Shown here one piece after another: positions 18,310 through 27,170 of a DNA stretch of 64,000 nt. The notes under the pieces are model-generated. The model made no database searches and had not been told where the DNA came from. It was given only the letters and a program-made list of their open reading frames with translations. This DNA is from Methanohalophilus levihalophilus (GTDB lineage Archaea; Halobacteriota; Methanosarcinia; Methanosarcinales; Methanosarcinaceae), in the NCBI RefSeq assembly GCF_017874375.1, contig NZ_JAGGLK010000003.1, positions 496,001-560,000 of the forward strand. The letters are read 5' to 3'. Every line of letters starts with the position of its first letter. The first letter of the stretch is position 1. The translations under genes and the position numbers were made by a program.

Positions 18310-18921
18310 TTATTCTTTGCTGGCACATACAATGCTGAAATAATTTCCTTTTTCGGGGAAATTCTCAATTCCATAAATGATATTTTCCTTTTCAGAGAAC
18401 AGTCTCTCTGCAAATATGAAGTCAGTGTATCCTTCCTTGCTGAAATTTTCTGCAATTTCCTTTGGGGATTTTGCCTTGAGTCTGATTGCGGTCTTTTTAT
18501 CAGATCCGTCTGTGACTTCAAAGCTGGAATCAACTTCTGATCCTGTTCTTGAAGCAAAGGATGTAATGGAACTGATTCCGGGTACTGTTGCAGTTTCAAC
18601 ATCAGGATAGTACTTCTTCATAACACGCTTTAAATGTGTGAAAGTGGAAAAGAAATTTGGATCCCCGATAAGGCCGAAAACAACGTCTCCTTTAAGGGCT
18701 TCATCTGCGAGAAGCTCTGCATTCTTTTTCCATACTTCATTTAATACATCATAATCAGTAAGCATGGGGAAATCCAGTATTTCTGCTTCCACATAAGGTT
18801 TAACAAGTTCTTCGGCCATTTTGCCTGGAACATATACCTTGTCGCTGTTTTTGAGTAATTCCACTGCTCTTAAAGTAAGAAGATCCGGGGCTCCGGGCCC
18901 AAGTCCGACACCTATCAACAT
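18310..18921 (-). CDS. cbiL: Cobalt-precorrin-2 C20-methyltransferase
   Basis: A 203-aa tetrapyrrole methylase beginning LIGVGLGPGAPDLLTLRAV, with GLIGDPNFFSTFTHL near 85 and VPGISSITSFASRTG near 115, typical of CbiL/CobI. It is somewhat shorter than bacterial CbiL (~230 aa) but all core motifs are there. It adds the C20 methyl group. It overlaps cbiT by seven bases. Confidence 0.92.
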   Translation of the reverse strand: MLIGVGLGPGAPDLLTLRAVELLKNSDKVYVPGKMAEELVKPYVEAEILDFPMLTDYDVLNEVWKKNAELLADEALKGDVVFGLIGDPNFFSTFTHLKRVMKKYYPDVETATVPGISSITSFASRTGSEVDSSFEVTDGSDKKTAIRLKAKSPKEIAENFSKEGYTDFIFAERLFSEKENIIYGIENFPEKGNYFSIVCASKE

Positions 18922-19490
18922 TTCTCATCACCGTTCTCGATATGATTTCTTCCAACAAGTATAAACACAGGATTTTCAGGTTTTAGCATAGTTTCCCCTG
19001 TAATGGGATAACTGCGTGAAATTGATACGTTTACCAGCTCTTCAAAAACACCAAGTTCTTTCATTTTTTCCATTGCATGAACAACAGTCTCGATCCTTAC
19101 GGCATTAATAACAAAAGCCTTTGCCTTCTTTTCAACAAGAGCTTCGAGTATTGAATCAATATTTTTTGTTCCGCCAACAAATGCATAGTCTATTGTTTCA
19201 TCTTCGGGAATTCCTTTAAGGGCAGCAGATGATTCTCCGTGAATCAGTTTTGCTCCTTCAATCTTGAAGTTTTCAAAATTCTGTTTGGCAACTTCAATTG
19301 CCTTTTCCCGTGCATCAATAGCTGTTACGCGTAAGTTTCTTGCTATTTTTGACGCTTCAATGGATACAGCTCCGGTCCCACATCCAACATCATAGAAATT
19401 GCAACCGTCTCTCAAGTTAAGTTTAGATAATGAGACTGCAATGATCTCAGGCTTTGTCGGGCCGCCGCTTATATGTAATAGTTCTGGCAT
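18915..19490 (-). CDS. cbiT: Cobalt-precorrin-6B C15-methyltransferase (decarboxylating)
   Basis: A 191-aa class I SAM methyltransferase of the CbiT type. The first residues SGGPTKPEIIAVSLSKL and the SAM motif DVGCGTGAVSIEAS (~38-51) are diagnostic, with VTAIDAREKAI as the acidic strand 2. It methylates C15 and decarboxylates the C12 acetate chain. It is the first gene of the seven-gene minus-strand operon cbiT-L-F-G-G-H-C. The 81-base gap to cbiP must carry both divergent promoters. Confidence 0.93.
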   Translation of the reverse strand: MPELLHISGGPTKPEIIAVSLSKLNLRDGCNFYDVGCGTGAVSIEASKIARNLRVTAIDAREKAIEVAKQNFENFKIEGAKLIHGESSAALKGIPEDETIDYAFVGGTKNIDSILEALVEKKAKAFVINAVRIETVVHAMEKMKELGVFEELVNVSISRSYPITGETMLKPENPVFILVGRNHIENGDEKC

Positions 19491-19571
19491 CGTTTTCCCA
19501 AGTAAACTTTATTGGAGTTAATTAGATATAGCAGGTACATAATAACGTTGCTACATAAAAGGTTGTTGTAA

Positions 19572-21047
19572 ATGATGGCTGATACATTTCCTAAACATTT
19601 ATTAATTCTCGGGACAGCATCCCATGTTGGCAAAAGTGCAATAGTTACAGGCCTTTGCCGGATCTTTTCTGAAAAATACACAGTTGCTCCCTTTAAAGCC
19701 CAGAACATGAGCCTGAATTCCTGGATCACAAAGGATGGTAAAGAGATAGGTATTGCGCAGGCTATCCAGGCCATGGCAGCACGTGTGGAACCGACTGCAG
19801 ATATGAATCCTGTTCTGCTTAAACCAAAAGGTGACCGGGTGTCTCAGGTCATTGTGCTTGGTGAACCATTTGCCGATAAAAGTGCTGGCGCTTATTATGA
19901 TTCCATCGATGAGATGCATGAAATCCTGCAGGGATCACTTGACAGGCTTGGGGATAAATATGAGCTTGTAATCATGGAAGGTGCCGGTGGGGCCGCAGAG
20001 ATCAACCTTTATGATCGTGATATTGTGAATATAGGTTCAGCACGCCTCACAAATGCTCCTATAGTTCTTGTTGGTGACATTGAAAGAGGAGGTGTTTTTG
20101 CAAGTTTGTACGGTACAGTTGCATTGCTTCCTGAAGATGTCAAAAAGCAGGTTAAAGGCTTTATAATAAACAAGTTCCGTGGTGACGAAGCAATACTCCA
20201 ACCCGGAATTGAAGAACTTGAAAAAATAACCGGCATTCCTGTATTAGGTGTTTTTCCATATTCCAAACTTGGCATTCCTTCAGAGGATTCAGTTTCCATC
20301 GATGACAAAACGGCAAGTTCTGAAAAACTCTATGACGTGGACATTGCTATTATAAGACTTCCTCGCATTTCCAATTTCACTGATTTTGAACCGCTGGAAA
20401 GGGTTGCAAACGTCAGGTATGTAGACCTTGATGAAAAGCTTGGAACTCCGGACGCAGTAATTATACCGGGTACCAAAAACACAATTAGCGATCTTTTGGA
20501 TCTGCAGTCAAGCGGTATGTCAGCACAAATCAAAGCCCTTCATGGCAAAGCTCCAGTAATTGGAATCTGTGGAGGCTACCAGATGCTTGGTAATAATATC
20601 AAGGATGCTGGTATTGAAGGCGATAAAGATGCTGTCTATGAAGGATTAGGTCTGCTTGACATCGAGACGGTCTTTGGTGAATATCGTAAGACAACTGTGC
20701 AGGTAACAAAAGAAGTCAATTGTGGCAGTCCTCTCTTTGATTCAATTTGTGGTGAAGATGTCCACGGTTATGAAATCCATATGGGTGAATCAAGCTCCAG
20801 CTCTCCTCTATTTGGTGACGATGGCTGTATAGGTAGCGATGGTACTGTTATTGGGACTTATCTTCATGGTTTGTTTGCAAACAGGAATGTCAGAAAAGCA
20901 TTCATATCCTATATCCTGAGCAAAAAAGGGCTTGAGTTTGAAGAGGAAGATATGGAATCAGATCCTTATGAGGATCTGGCTGATATACTGCGTACTCACC
21001 TTGATATGGAAAAAGTCTACGATCTCCTTTCTCTGGAGCCACGGTAA
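19572..21047 (+). CDS. cbiP: Cobyric acid synthase (glutamine-hydrolysing)
   Basis: A 491-aa CbiP/CobQ. The ATP-loop ILGTASHVGKSAIVTGLCR starts at residue ~11, PFKAQNMSLNS follows, and MEGAGGAAEINL lies near 140. The C-terminal class I-type glutaminase domain has the nucleophile in GICGGYQMLG (~335) and the histidine in GTYLHGLF. It amidates four side chains of adenosylcobyrinic a,c-diamide. It is transcribed divergently from the cbi operon, one block of one pathway on both strands. Confidence 0.95.
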   Translation: MMADTFPKHLLILGTASHVGKSAIVTGLCRIFSEKYTVAPFKAQNMSLNSWITKDGKEIGIAQAIQAMAARVEPTADMNPVLLKPKGDRVSQVIVLGEPFADKSAGAYYDSIDEMHEILQGSLDRLGDKYELVIMEGAGGAAEINLYDRDIVNIGSARLTNAPIVLVGDIERGGVFASLYGTVALLPEDVKKQVKGFIINKFRGDEAILQPGIEELEKITGIPVLGVFPYSKLGIPSEDSVSIDDKTASSEKLYDVDIAIIRLPRISNFTDFEPLERVANVRYVDLDEKLGTPDAVIIPGTKNTISDLLDLQSSGMSAQIKALHGKAPVIGICGGYQMLGNNIKDAGIEGDKDAVYEGLGLLDIETVFGEYRKTTVQVTKEVNCGSPLFDSICGEDVHGYEIHMGESSSSSPLFGDDGCIGSDGTVIGTYLHGLFANRNVRKAFISYILSKKGLEFEEEDMESDPYEDLADILRTHLDMEKVYDLLSLEPR

Positions 21048-21248
21048 CAAGTATTTCGCAATATTCTTTTATTTAATGCTTGTATAGTTGATACTCTCTT
21101 TAATTATCGGTTGTGATATGCAGCTGACCACAATAAATATCACATCCTAAAATAAAATAATCATCAAAATAATATGCCTATAAGGTAAAAGAATAGTCTA
21201 TGAAATTTTTAAATACGTATTCTCATACTTACTAATAGGTGTGCTTGC
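21048..21248 (+). promoter_or_regulatory. Promoter region of the Msr-type regulator
   Basis: A 201-base AT-rich gap. TTTTTAAATA at 21206-21215 is a good TATA box; initiation ~25 bases on would give a leader of about ten bases. AGGTG at 21237-21241 sits before the ATG at 21249. No hairpin was seen after cbiP. Confidence 0.5.
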
Positions 21249-22064
21249 ATGGATGTTCTCAAAATATACGATGATGTACAGAAGGATGTACAGGCTATCT
21301 ATAGATCGAGATTACAGGTTCAGATACTTCTTTCTCTTTCAGCAAAAGGTCAATCACTTAGCGATTTAAGGGATGTCACTGGCAGCACTTCTCAGGCATT
21401 ACTTCCCAAAATCAGAGTTCTTGAAGCAAACAAATTAATTGAATCAATCGAACATGAATACAGGTTGACTCCACTTGGAAGAATTATTGCTTCTAAAGTC
21501 TCTGATTCTGTAAAAACGATGGGTACTGTACTTAAGCATAAAGAATTCTTTTATACTCATCATCTTTCCGGAATACCGGATGAACTTCTCAAAGACATCG
21601 GACTTCTCTATAATTCAGAGGTAGTCAGTGATACGAACGTAGAGATTTTCAATGTCTATAACAATTATTTAAAAATGGTGAAAGAAGCAGGGGAGATATA
21701 TGGTGTTTCTGCAATCATGAGTAGTGGCCATGCAGATTCACTTGCTGCCAGAATACTTGATGGTATACCTGTAGAGTTAATTGTAACTGCTGATGTGTTG
21801 GGTGAACTTGGCCAGCAGGTCTATGCTGAACAGATAAACAGTTTGCTCCAAAATGAAAACTTCAAGATTTTTGTGGTGCAGGAACAAATAAAGCTTGGGT
21901 TTACAGTAACTGATAAACGCTTATCTATAGGTCTGTATAAGGATGATGGTATTACCTACGATTCGACCATGGATCTTTTTAGTTTTGATGATGTTGCCAT
22001 CCAGTGGGGTAAAAGACTATTCGAATACTACCGCTCAAGAGCAGAAGAATTTAAAGGTTATTAA
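21249..22064 (+). CDS. FilR1/Msr-type winged-helix transcriptional regulator
   Basis: A 271-aa protein with an N-terminal ArsR-like winged helix (residues ~10-90, with SLSDLRDVTGSTSQALLPKI as the recognition region and LTPLGRIIASKV after it) and a C-terminal FilR1 (DUF1724) domain (~120-265) with VEIFNVYNNYLKM and GLYKDDGITYDSTMDL. In Methanosarcina this family contains MsrF, MsrG, MsrC and MreA, which control methyltransferase and methanogenesis genes. The regulon here is unknown. It stands next to a convergent response-regulator gene (5 bases apart). Confidence 0.82.
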   Translation: MDVLKIYDDVQKDVQAIYRSRLQVQILLSLSAKGQSLSDLRDVTGSTSQALLPKIRVLEANKLIESIEHEYRLTPLGRIIASKVSDSVKTMGTVLKHKEFFYTHHLSGIPDELLKDIGLLYNSEVVSDTNVEIFNVYNNYLKMVKEAGEIYGVSAIMSSGHADSLAARILDGIPVELIVTADVLGELGQQVYAEQINSLLQNENFKIFVVQEQIKLGFTVTDKRLSIGLYKDDGITYDSTMDLFSFDDVAIQWGKRLFEYYRSRAEEFKGY

Positions 22065-22069
22065 TCCAG

Positions 22070-22492
22070 TTAGCAGATAACTTTTCCGTTTAACATGCAG
22101 GTGGAATGTTTACTTTTTTTTAAAATTAGATCTGCAACAGTGTTGAGAAGTTCCTTTGGATTAATAGGTTTTGTAAGATATGCATTAGCCCCGGCATTCA
22201 TTCCATTTCGCTTGTCAGACGTATCAGTAAGTGCGGAAAATATCATAATTGGAATAGTTCTGGTTAAATTATCATTTTTAAGAAGTTTGCAGGCTTCCAA
22301 ACCATTTAGATCTGGCATCATGACATCAAGAATTATTAGATCAGGGTTGTTTTCCTTTGCTTTTTTCAACCCCTCTGTAGCATTCAGAGCTCCGATTGTG
22401 GAATAATCATCTTCCAGGAATATTTCAAGCAATTCCACGACATCTGGTTCATCGTCTACGACCAATATCAAAGGCTTGTCTTCTGAAATCAT
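22070..22492 (-). CDS. Single-domain response regulator
   Basis: A receiver domain of about 140 aa: acidic pair in LILVVDDEPDVVEL, phosphoacceptor Asp in LIILDVMMPDLNG, Thr/Ser in FSALTD, and Lys in YLTKPINP, with a short tail and no output domain. I chose ATG 22492 (MISEDKPL), five bases after AGGT. An upstream ATG at 22576 would add 28 residues that span a perfect hairpin and look non-coding. It may receive phosphate from the sensor kinase at 23588-25843, which is on the same strand on the other side of the UbiA-family gene. Confidence 0.85.
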   Translation of the reverse strand: MISEDKPLILVVDDEPDVVELLEIFLEDDYSTIGALNATEGLKKAKENNPDLIILDVMMPDLNGLEACKLLKNDNLTRTIPIMIFSALTDTSDKRNGMNAGANAYLTKPINPKELLNTVADLILKKSKHSTCMLNGKVIC

Positions 22493-22523
22493 AATACCTG
22501 CATCCGGCGTTTTTGAAAAGATT

Positions 22524-22555
22524 CTGAGAGTTGCAAGGGACCACGCAACTCTCAG
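22524..22555 (-). promoter_or_regulatory. Perfect hairpin in the response-regulator leader
   Basis: CTGAGAGTTGC and GCAACTCTCAG form an 11-bp perfect stem with a 10-nt loop, located between a TATA-like ATATATGTATAG (~22590-22605, minus) and the chosen start at 22492. It could be an attenuator, a protein-binding element or an RNA-stability element. Confidence 0.6.
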
Positions 22556-22684
22556 GATTATATTGTCCTCATTCATGTACTATAATTTGAAAACTATACA
22601 TATATTCTTATGAGTAATGTTAATCGATCCGATTAATCTTCTTCATAGGAACTAACGTTAATCCCTTTGACTCATTATTACATT

Positions 22685-23587
22685 ATGGGAGAATATAAAC
22701 AGTATTCAGGAAATGGAAGTACAGTAGTAAAACAAATTTTTGATTTTTTGATCTTCAGTTCGATATATCTGGCTTTTGCAGGAGTTGCAATGGCGTATAT
22801 ATCATGTGTGCTACAGGGTCTGGCAATCACCTGGGAACCCCTTGCAATTATGTTCCTTGTAACCTATGCGGTTTATAATATTGACAGGAAAGCGGACGAA
22901 GAGGAAGATTCGATAAATCACTCTGAAAGATTCATGTTCACTTCGAAGTATTCCAAATTCCTTTTTGTTTCTTCCGTTATGGCCTATTTGCTTGCATTTG
23001 TAATTGCAGGGTTTTACGGTTGGGAGGCAGTTGTTGTAACTTCTATTCCCCTTGTAAGCGGTTTGCTTTACAGCTTCGCATGGCTTCCTAAAGGATTCAG
23101 ATACAGAAGACTTAAGGAAATCCCTTCGGTTAAAAATCTTGTAATCGCCTTTGCATGGGCTTTCACACCCGGACTTCTTCCGGCATTGATTTATGATGTA
23201 CAATACAGTATCGGTGTATTAATTGCTCTGTGCTATTTCTTCCTTTTAGTGTTTATCAACACTGTTGTTTTTGATATGAGGGATATTGAAGGTGATAGCC
23301 TCTCGGGTATAGATACAATTCCTGTCTTAATGGGTGCAGAAAAGACTCGCATGATGCTAATTGCATTAACAATAATTTTTGGTGTTGGAATGCTATTCTT
23401 CGGTGTTTCAAGTCTCAGCATCCCCGCATTAGTAGTTCTGGTTGTTGGAATCTTCTATGCTCTTACTTATGTGCTCTTTTCAGACCGGATTGGTCAGACA
23501 AATGCTATCTGTGATGTCATGGCCGATGGGCAATTTATAATACTTGGATGCGTTCTGCTTGCATTTACCTTAACCATTGGTGCATAA
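22685..23587 (+). CDS. UbiA-family prenyltransferase-like membrane protein
   Basis: About 300 aa with roughly nine membrane helices. Two Asp-rich loops typical of UbiA proteins are present: YNIDRKADEEED (~residue 68) and VFDMRDIEGDSLSGIDTIP (~200). They bind Mg and a prenyl diphosphate. In archaea the family makes DGGGP ether lipids and quinone or phenazine precursors; the first motif is less typical than in DGGGP synthase, so the product is open. ATG 22685 is preferred; a TTG at 22667 is also in frame. No ribosome-binding site is evident. Confidence 0.75.
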   Translation: MGEYKQYSGNGSTVVKQIFDFLIFSSIYLAFAGVAMAYISCVLQGLAITWEPLAIMFLVTYAVYNIDRKADEEEDSINHSERFMFTSKYSKFLFVSSVMAYLLAFVIAGFYGWEAVVVTSIPLVSGLLYSFAWLPKGFRYRRLKEIPSVKNLVIAFAWAFTPGLLPALIYDVQYSIGVLIALCYFFLLVFINTVVFDMRDIEGDSLSGIDTIPVLMGAEKTRMMLIALTIIFGVGMLFFGVSSLSIPALVVLVVGIFYALTYVLFSDRIGQTNAICDVMADGQFIILGCVLLAFTLTIGA

Positions 23588-25843
23588 TCACTCATTTCCC
23601 TGAATAGGAATTGTGAAAGTGAACCTGCTTCCTTTTTCAGGTTCGCTTTCCACCCATATTTTACCACCATGCATTTCCACGAATTTTTTGACAAGCGCAA
23701 GTCCAAGACCGGTTCCCTGATATTTTCTTGAAGATGCCGAATCCAGTTGTTTGAAAGGCTGGAATAACTCTTTGGCATCTTCTTTACTAATTCCGATACC
23801 CGTGTCAAAAACTGTGATGATCGTATTTTTGGATGACTGATGGACTTCAACGCCTACTTTTCCATCATTCGGGGTGAACTTAACTGCATTACTTAGCAGA
23901 TTGTACAGAATTTGCTTAATTTTTAATCTGTCACCATATATACTGACATCATTTTCAGGGTAGGTAAAAGAAACTTCAATGCCTTTTTTCATAGCAATAG
24001 GCTCAATTGTATTCTTTAATTCATCCAATACATTATCCAGAACAAATATCCCTGCATGAAGCTCCATTTTCCCGGCTTCTATCTTTGAGAGATCAAGAAT
24101 GTCATTAATAATACTCAGTAAATGCTTCCCACTGCTTGATATGTTTCCTGTGTAGCGGGATTGCTTGTTTGTCAATTTACCAAAAGTTCCATCCAGCATG
24201 AGATCTGAAAATCCAATAATCGAATTAAGTGGTGTTCGGAGTTCATGACTCATATTGGCAAGGAATTCGGATTTAGTACGGCTTGCCGATTCCGCAATCA
24301 TTTTTGCCTCCAGCAAGGCCATTTCAGCTTTCTTTTGTCCACTAATATCAACAATGACTCCCTGCAGGTAATCCACATTCCCATTTTCATCAAATATTGT
24401 TGTCATGTGTTCGGCGACCCATAGTTTTTCACCGTTTTTCTTTTTGATCTCGTATTCATCAAGACAGCCGCCGGTTTCAATAGCCTTTGCAACATCTTCA
24501 GGAAGCATTATGTCAGCAAAATTGATTTTCCCGGACAGGAAATCGTCTTTGGTATATCCAATATTTGTTACATTTTCAGAGACAAATTTAACCGGCCATC
24601 CGGGCTTGTCTTCCCATTCAAAAACAATCACTGGACTGGTTTGTATGACTTTTTCCAACCTCTCCCTGGAGGTATCCGCTTTTTGTAATTTGTCCAGAAT
24701 CTCGTTTAGCCTCTTTGGTATTTTCTCAAAATCTACAGCAACATCAGTTCTGGCTCTCTTGGAGAGATTTCCAGCTGCAGATTCATCTGAAATAGAGTCA
24801 AAATCTGATATTATCCGGGTTATGGGTTTACTTATAGATCTTGCTATCAGGAATCCGATGCTGCTCATGAGGACCACTGCAAGCGTTGAAATTGCCATAA
24901 GTTGTAACCTGAGTATCTGCACTCCGGCCAGCATTTCATCTTTTGGAACTACTAGGACAAAGGCAAGATTCCCTGTTTTGACAGGTTCATAAAACATAAT
25001 GACTTCCTTGCCTGTAGTTGGATCCAAGGTTTCTATATTTCCTTCCACATTGTTGAGAATGTCCTCTGCCATTGCGGCGATTGCAGGATCACCAAAATCA
25101 TTGAGGGACTTTTTCCCTATCCATTCTTTTTCACTTGGATGGGACATGATAATCCCTGAGCTACTTGTCACAAAAGCATAACCTGTATCAAAAATTTGTA
25201 TTTGGTTAATATCCTCATCAATGTAATTCAGTGAGACATCAGTTCCACCTATCCCGATAAACTCATCATTCCGGATGATGGGAGTTACATAACTGACTAT
25301 CAACTCTTCCTGATACAGGTATGGTTCAGTGATTACATCGGATTTGGTATTTTTTGGTATCTGGTAATAGTCGAGTGTGTCATAATCAAGCAAGGGCTCA
25401 AGATGCAGGGGGCCGCCAATTTTCGTCCAGTATGGAATAAAACGGCCTGTAGAATCATGCCCGAATGTATTGGCATATAACTCGTCCTTTCCATCGAAAG
25501 CATCGGGTTCAAAGGCAACGTAAGTGCCTGTTAAATTGGGATTTTCAATCATCAGGCGCTTTAGAATGGCGTTGACCTCATCCCTGTCACCGGATTCATA
25601 TTCGACCATGGAATTGGCAATTGTCCGGCCGATTGCATGATAGCTTTGCATATCCCCGTTAAAGTGGTTTGCGTAACGTTTGGCCGTCTCAATTGATTGA
25701 CTGTATGCAAGATTTTCTTCCTGTGCAGTAACGGTTGAAGTGATTACGGACGTCGTAAAAATCATCACGATGGAAATGCCCAAAACAATCAAAAGAAGGA
25801 TCTTGGTTTCAAGCGTAACGTTTTTCCACTTTGGGATTTCCAT
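23588..25843 (-). CDS. Membrane sensor histidine kinase (dCache-HAMP-PAS-HisKA-HATPase)
   Basis: 751 aa from ATG 25843, which has GGGTGATTTC before it. Order: transmembrane helix ~13-38, an extracellular Cache region ~40-290 (FEPDAFDGKDELY, GIGGTDVSL, GYAFVTSSSGIIMSHP), a second helix ~300-330, HAMP ~330-385, PAS ~395-505, HisKA with the phosphorylated His in SHELRTPLNS, and HATPase with NLLSNAVKFTP, DTGIGIS and GTGLGLAL. It senses an external ligand, probably a small organic molecule. Its likely partner is the single-domain response regulator at 22070-22492. Confidence 0.9.
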   Translation of the reverse strand: MEIPKWKNVTLETKILLLIVLGISIVMIFTTSVITSTVTAQEENLAYSQSIETAKRYANHFNGDMQSYHAIGRTIANSMVEYESGDRDEVNAILKRLMIENPNLTGTYVAFEPDAFDGKDELYANTFGHDSTGRFIPYWTKIGGPLHLEPLLDYDTLDYYQIPKNTKSDVITEPYLYQEELIVSYVTPIIRNDEFIGIGGTDVSLNYIDEDINQIQIFDTGYAFVTSSSGIIMSHPSEKEWIGKKSLNDFGDPAIAAMAEDILNNVEGNIETLDPTTGKEVIMFYEPVKTGNLAFVLVVPKDEMLAGVQILRLQLMAISTLAVVLMSSIGFLIARSISKPITRIISDFDSISDESAAGNLSKRARTDVAVDFEKIPKRLNEILDKLQKADTSRERLEKVIQTSPVIVFEWEDKPGWPVKFVSENVTNIGYTKDDFLSGKINFADIMLPEDVAKAIETGGCLDEYEIKKKNGEKLWVAEHMTTIFDENGNVDYLQGVIVDISGQKKAEMALLEAKMIAESASRTKSEFLANMSHELRTPLNSIIGFSDLMLDGTFGKLTNKQSRYTGNISSSGKHLLSIINDILDLSKIEAGKMELHAGIFVLDNVLDELKNTIEPIAMKKGIEVSFTYPENDVSIYGDRLKIKQILYNLLSNAVKFTPNDGKVGVEVHQSSKNTIITVFDTGIGISKEDAKELFQPFKQLDSASSRKYQGTGLGLALVKKFVEMHGGKIWVESEPEKGSRFTFTIPIQGNE

Positions 25844-26090
25844 GAAATCACCCTTTTTTTCGGGACAATGCCGGGATGCAAAGTAAGACAAAATATGTTT
25901 ACATTGTATATATAATTTAACATAAAATAATCTAAAGACTATTTTATTACACTTTCAAAAATCGATGTGCTATTGCATCAACACATCTTCAATTGATTTA
26001 GATGATTATTTTGACTCAATCAATTTTCTTGTAAGTAAGTTGAGGCTTTGTCACAAGAGATTTTATGTGCAACGCCTTCTGCGGCGAAAC
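25844..26090. promoter_or_regulatory. Divergent intergenic region, kinase promoter
   Basis: An AT-rich gap between the sensor kinase and trpD. TTATATATAC on the minus strand (25906-25915) is a good TATA box for the kinase. Between about 25930 and 26040 I see nothing specific. Confidence 0.5.
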
Positions 26091-26138
26091 CTATAAATAC
26101 ATTGTTTTTAATTGTACATTAATGTACAAAAATGAACA
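26091..26138 (+). promoter_or_regulatory. trp operon promoter with TRP-box operator
   Basis: CTATAAATAC (26091-26100) is a strong TATA box. The perfect 18-bp palindrome TTGTACATTAATGTACAA follows at 26112-26129 and covers the expected transcription start. It holds two TGTACA boxes, the core sequence bound by the archaeal tryptophan repressor TrpY in Methanothermobacter. A third imperfect box, TGAACA, lies at 26133-26138. The placement fits repression by blocking polymerase when tryptophan is present. No trpY-like gene is in the window. Confidence 0.75.
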
Positions 26139-26154
26139 TTAAGTTGTGGTTATT

Positions 26155-27165
26155 ATGAAGCAATATTTGCAGAAAATTACAAACAATGAGTCTCTTTCGG
26201 AGGATGAGGCTTACAAAGCGATGCAGTGTATTTTCACAGAAGCTTCTGATGCTCAGATAGGAGCGTTCCTTGCAGCTTTAAATGTCAAAGGTATAACTGC
26301 GGAAGAACTTACAGGATTTGCAAGAGCAATGCTTGGCAATGCCAATGTCATCCATCCTGAAGTAAACGGTTATCTTGTGGACACCTGTGGCAGTGGCGGA
26401 GATAGGCATAACACAATTAATATTTCCACAGCTGCAGCAATTGTAACGGCAGCTGCCGGTATTCCGGTTGCAAAGCACGGAAACCGCTCAGTTACTTCAC
26501 TTTCGGGTAGTGCTGATGTGCTTGAAGCACTGGGTGTAAAAGTTGATTGCACACCTGAAGACGTTTGCTCAACAATAGAAAACATAGATATTGGCTTCAT
26601 GTTTGCTCCCATGTTTCATCCTGCAATGAAAAGGGTGGGTGGTGTGCGTAAGGATCTTGGGGTAAAAACCGTCTTCAATCTTCTGGGTCCTATAGTTAAT
26701 CCAACTGAAGCACCTGCTCAGGTTGTCGGTGTCTATGACAGGAAATATTGCAAACCTGTGGCAGAGGCATTGAGACGGCTGGGTAAATCGCGAGCCCTTG
26801 TAGTAAATGGAGATGGAATGGATGAAATTTCAACTCTCTCTGAGACATGTGTTGTTGAACTGAAAGATGATGTCGTATCATCATACATAATCACTCCTGA
26901 AGATCTTGGTATTCCAAGAGCAACAGCAAATGACATTGTCGGTGGTACTCCTGAAGAAAATGCAGACGATATAATGCGCATCCTGAATGGTGAAAAAGGG
27001 CCAAAAAGGGATATTGTTGTTGCAAATGCTGCCGCTTCGATTTATCTTGGCAGGAATGACATCTCAATGCGTGAAGCGGTAACAATTGCTGAAGAAGCTA
27101 TCGACAGTGGAAAAGCACTGGAAAAGCTTGAACAGCTTATTGATCTTACAAACAAGGAGGCCTAA
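26155..27165 (+). CDS. trpD: Anthranilate phosphoribosyltransferase
   Basis: A 336-aa TrpD. The PRPP-binding loop DTCGSGGDRHNTINIS is at about residue 77, KHGNRSVTSLSGSADVLEAL follows at ~105, and VFNLLGPIVNPT is near 175. It attaches phosphoribose to anthranilate. ATG 26155 is preferred over GTG 26146. It is the first gene of trpDFEG behind the TRP-box operator. The trpF ribosome-binding site GGAGG overlaps its last codons. Confidence 0.95.
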   Translation: MKQYLQKITNNESLSEDEAYKAMQCIFTEASDAQIGAFLAALNVKGITAEELTGFARAMLGNANVIHPEVNGYLVDTCGSGGDRHNTINISTAAAIVTAAAGIPVAKHGNRSVTSLSGSADVLEALGVKVDCTPEDVCSTIENIDIGFMFAPMFHPAMKRVGGVRKDLGVKTVFNLLGPIVNPTEAPAQVVGVYDRKYCKPVAEALRRLGKSRALVVNGDGMDEISTLSETCVVELKDDVVSSYIITPEDLGIPRATANDIVGGTPEENADDIMRILNGEKGPKRDIVVANAAASIYLGRNDISMREAVTIAEEAIDSGKALEKLEQLIDLTNKEA

Positions 27166-27170
27166 TCTTC

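Noticed and set aside
22493-22576. Longer response-regulator start at 22576
   Set aside because: The extra stretch is an 11-bp perfect hairpin and the receiver domain begins right after ATG 22492.
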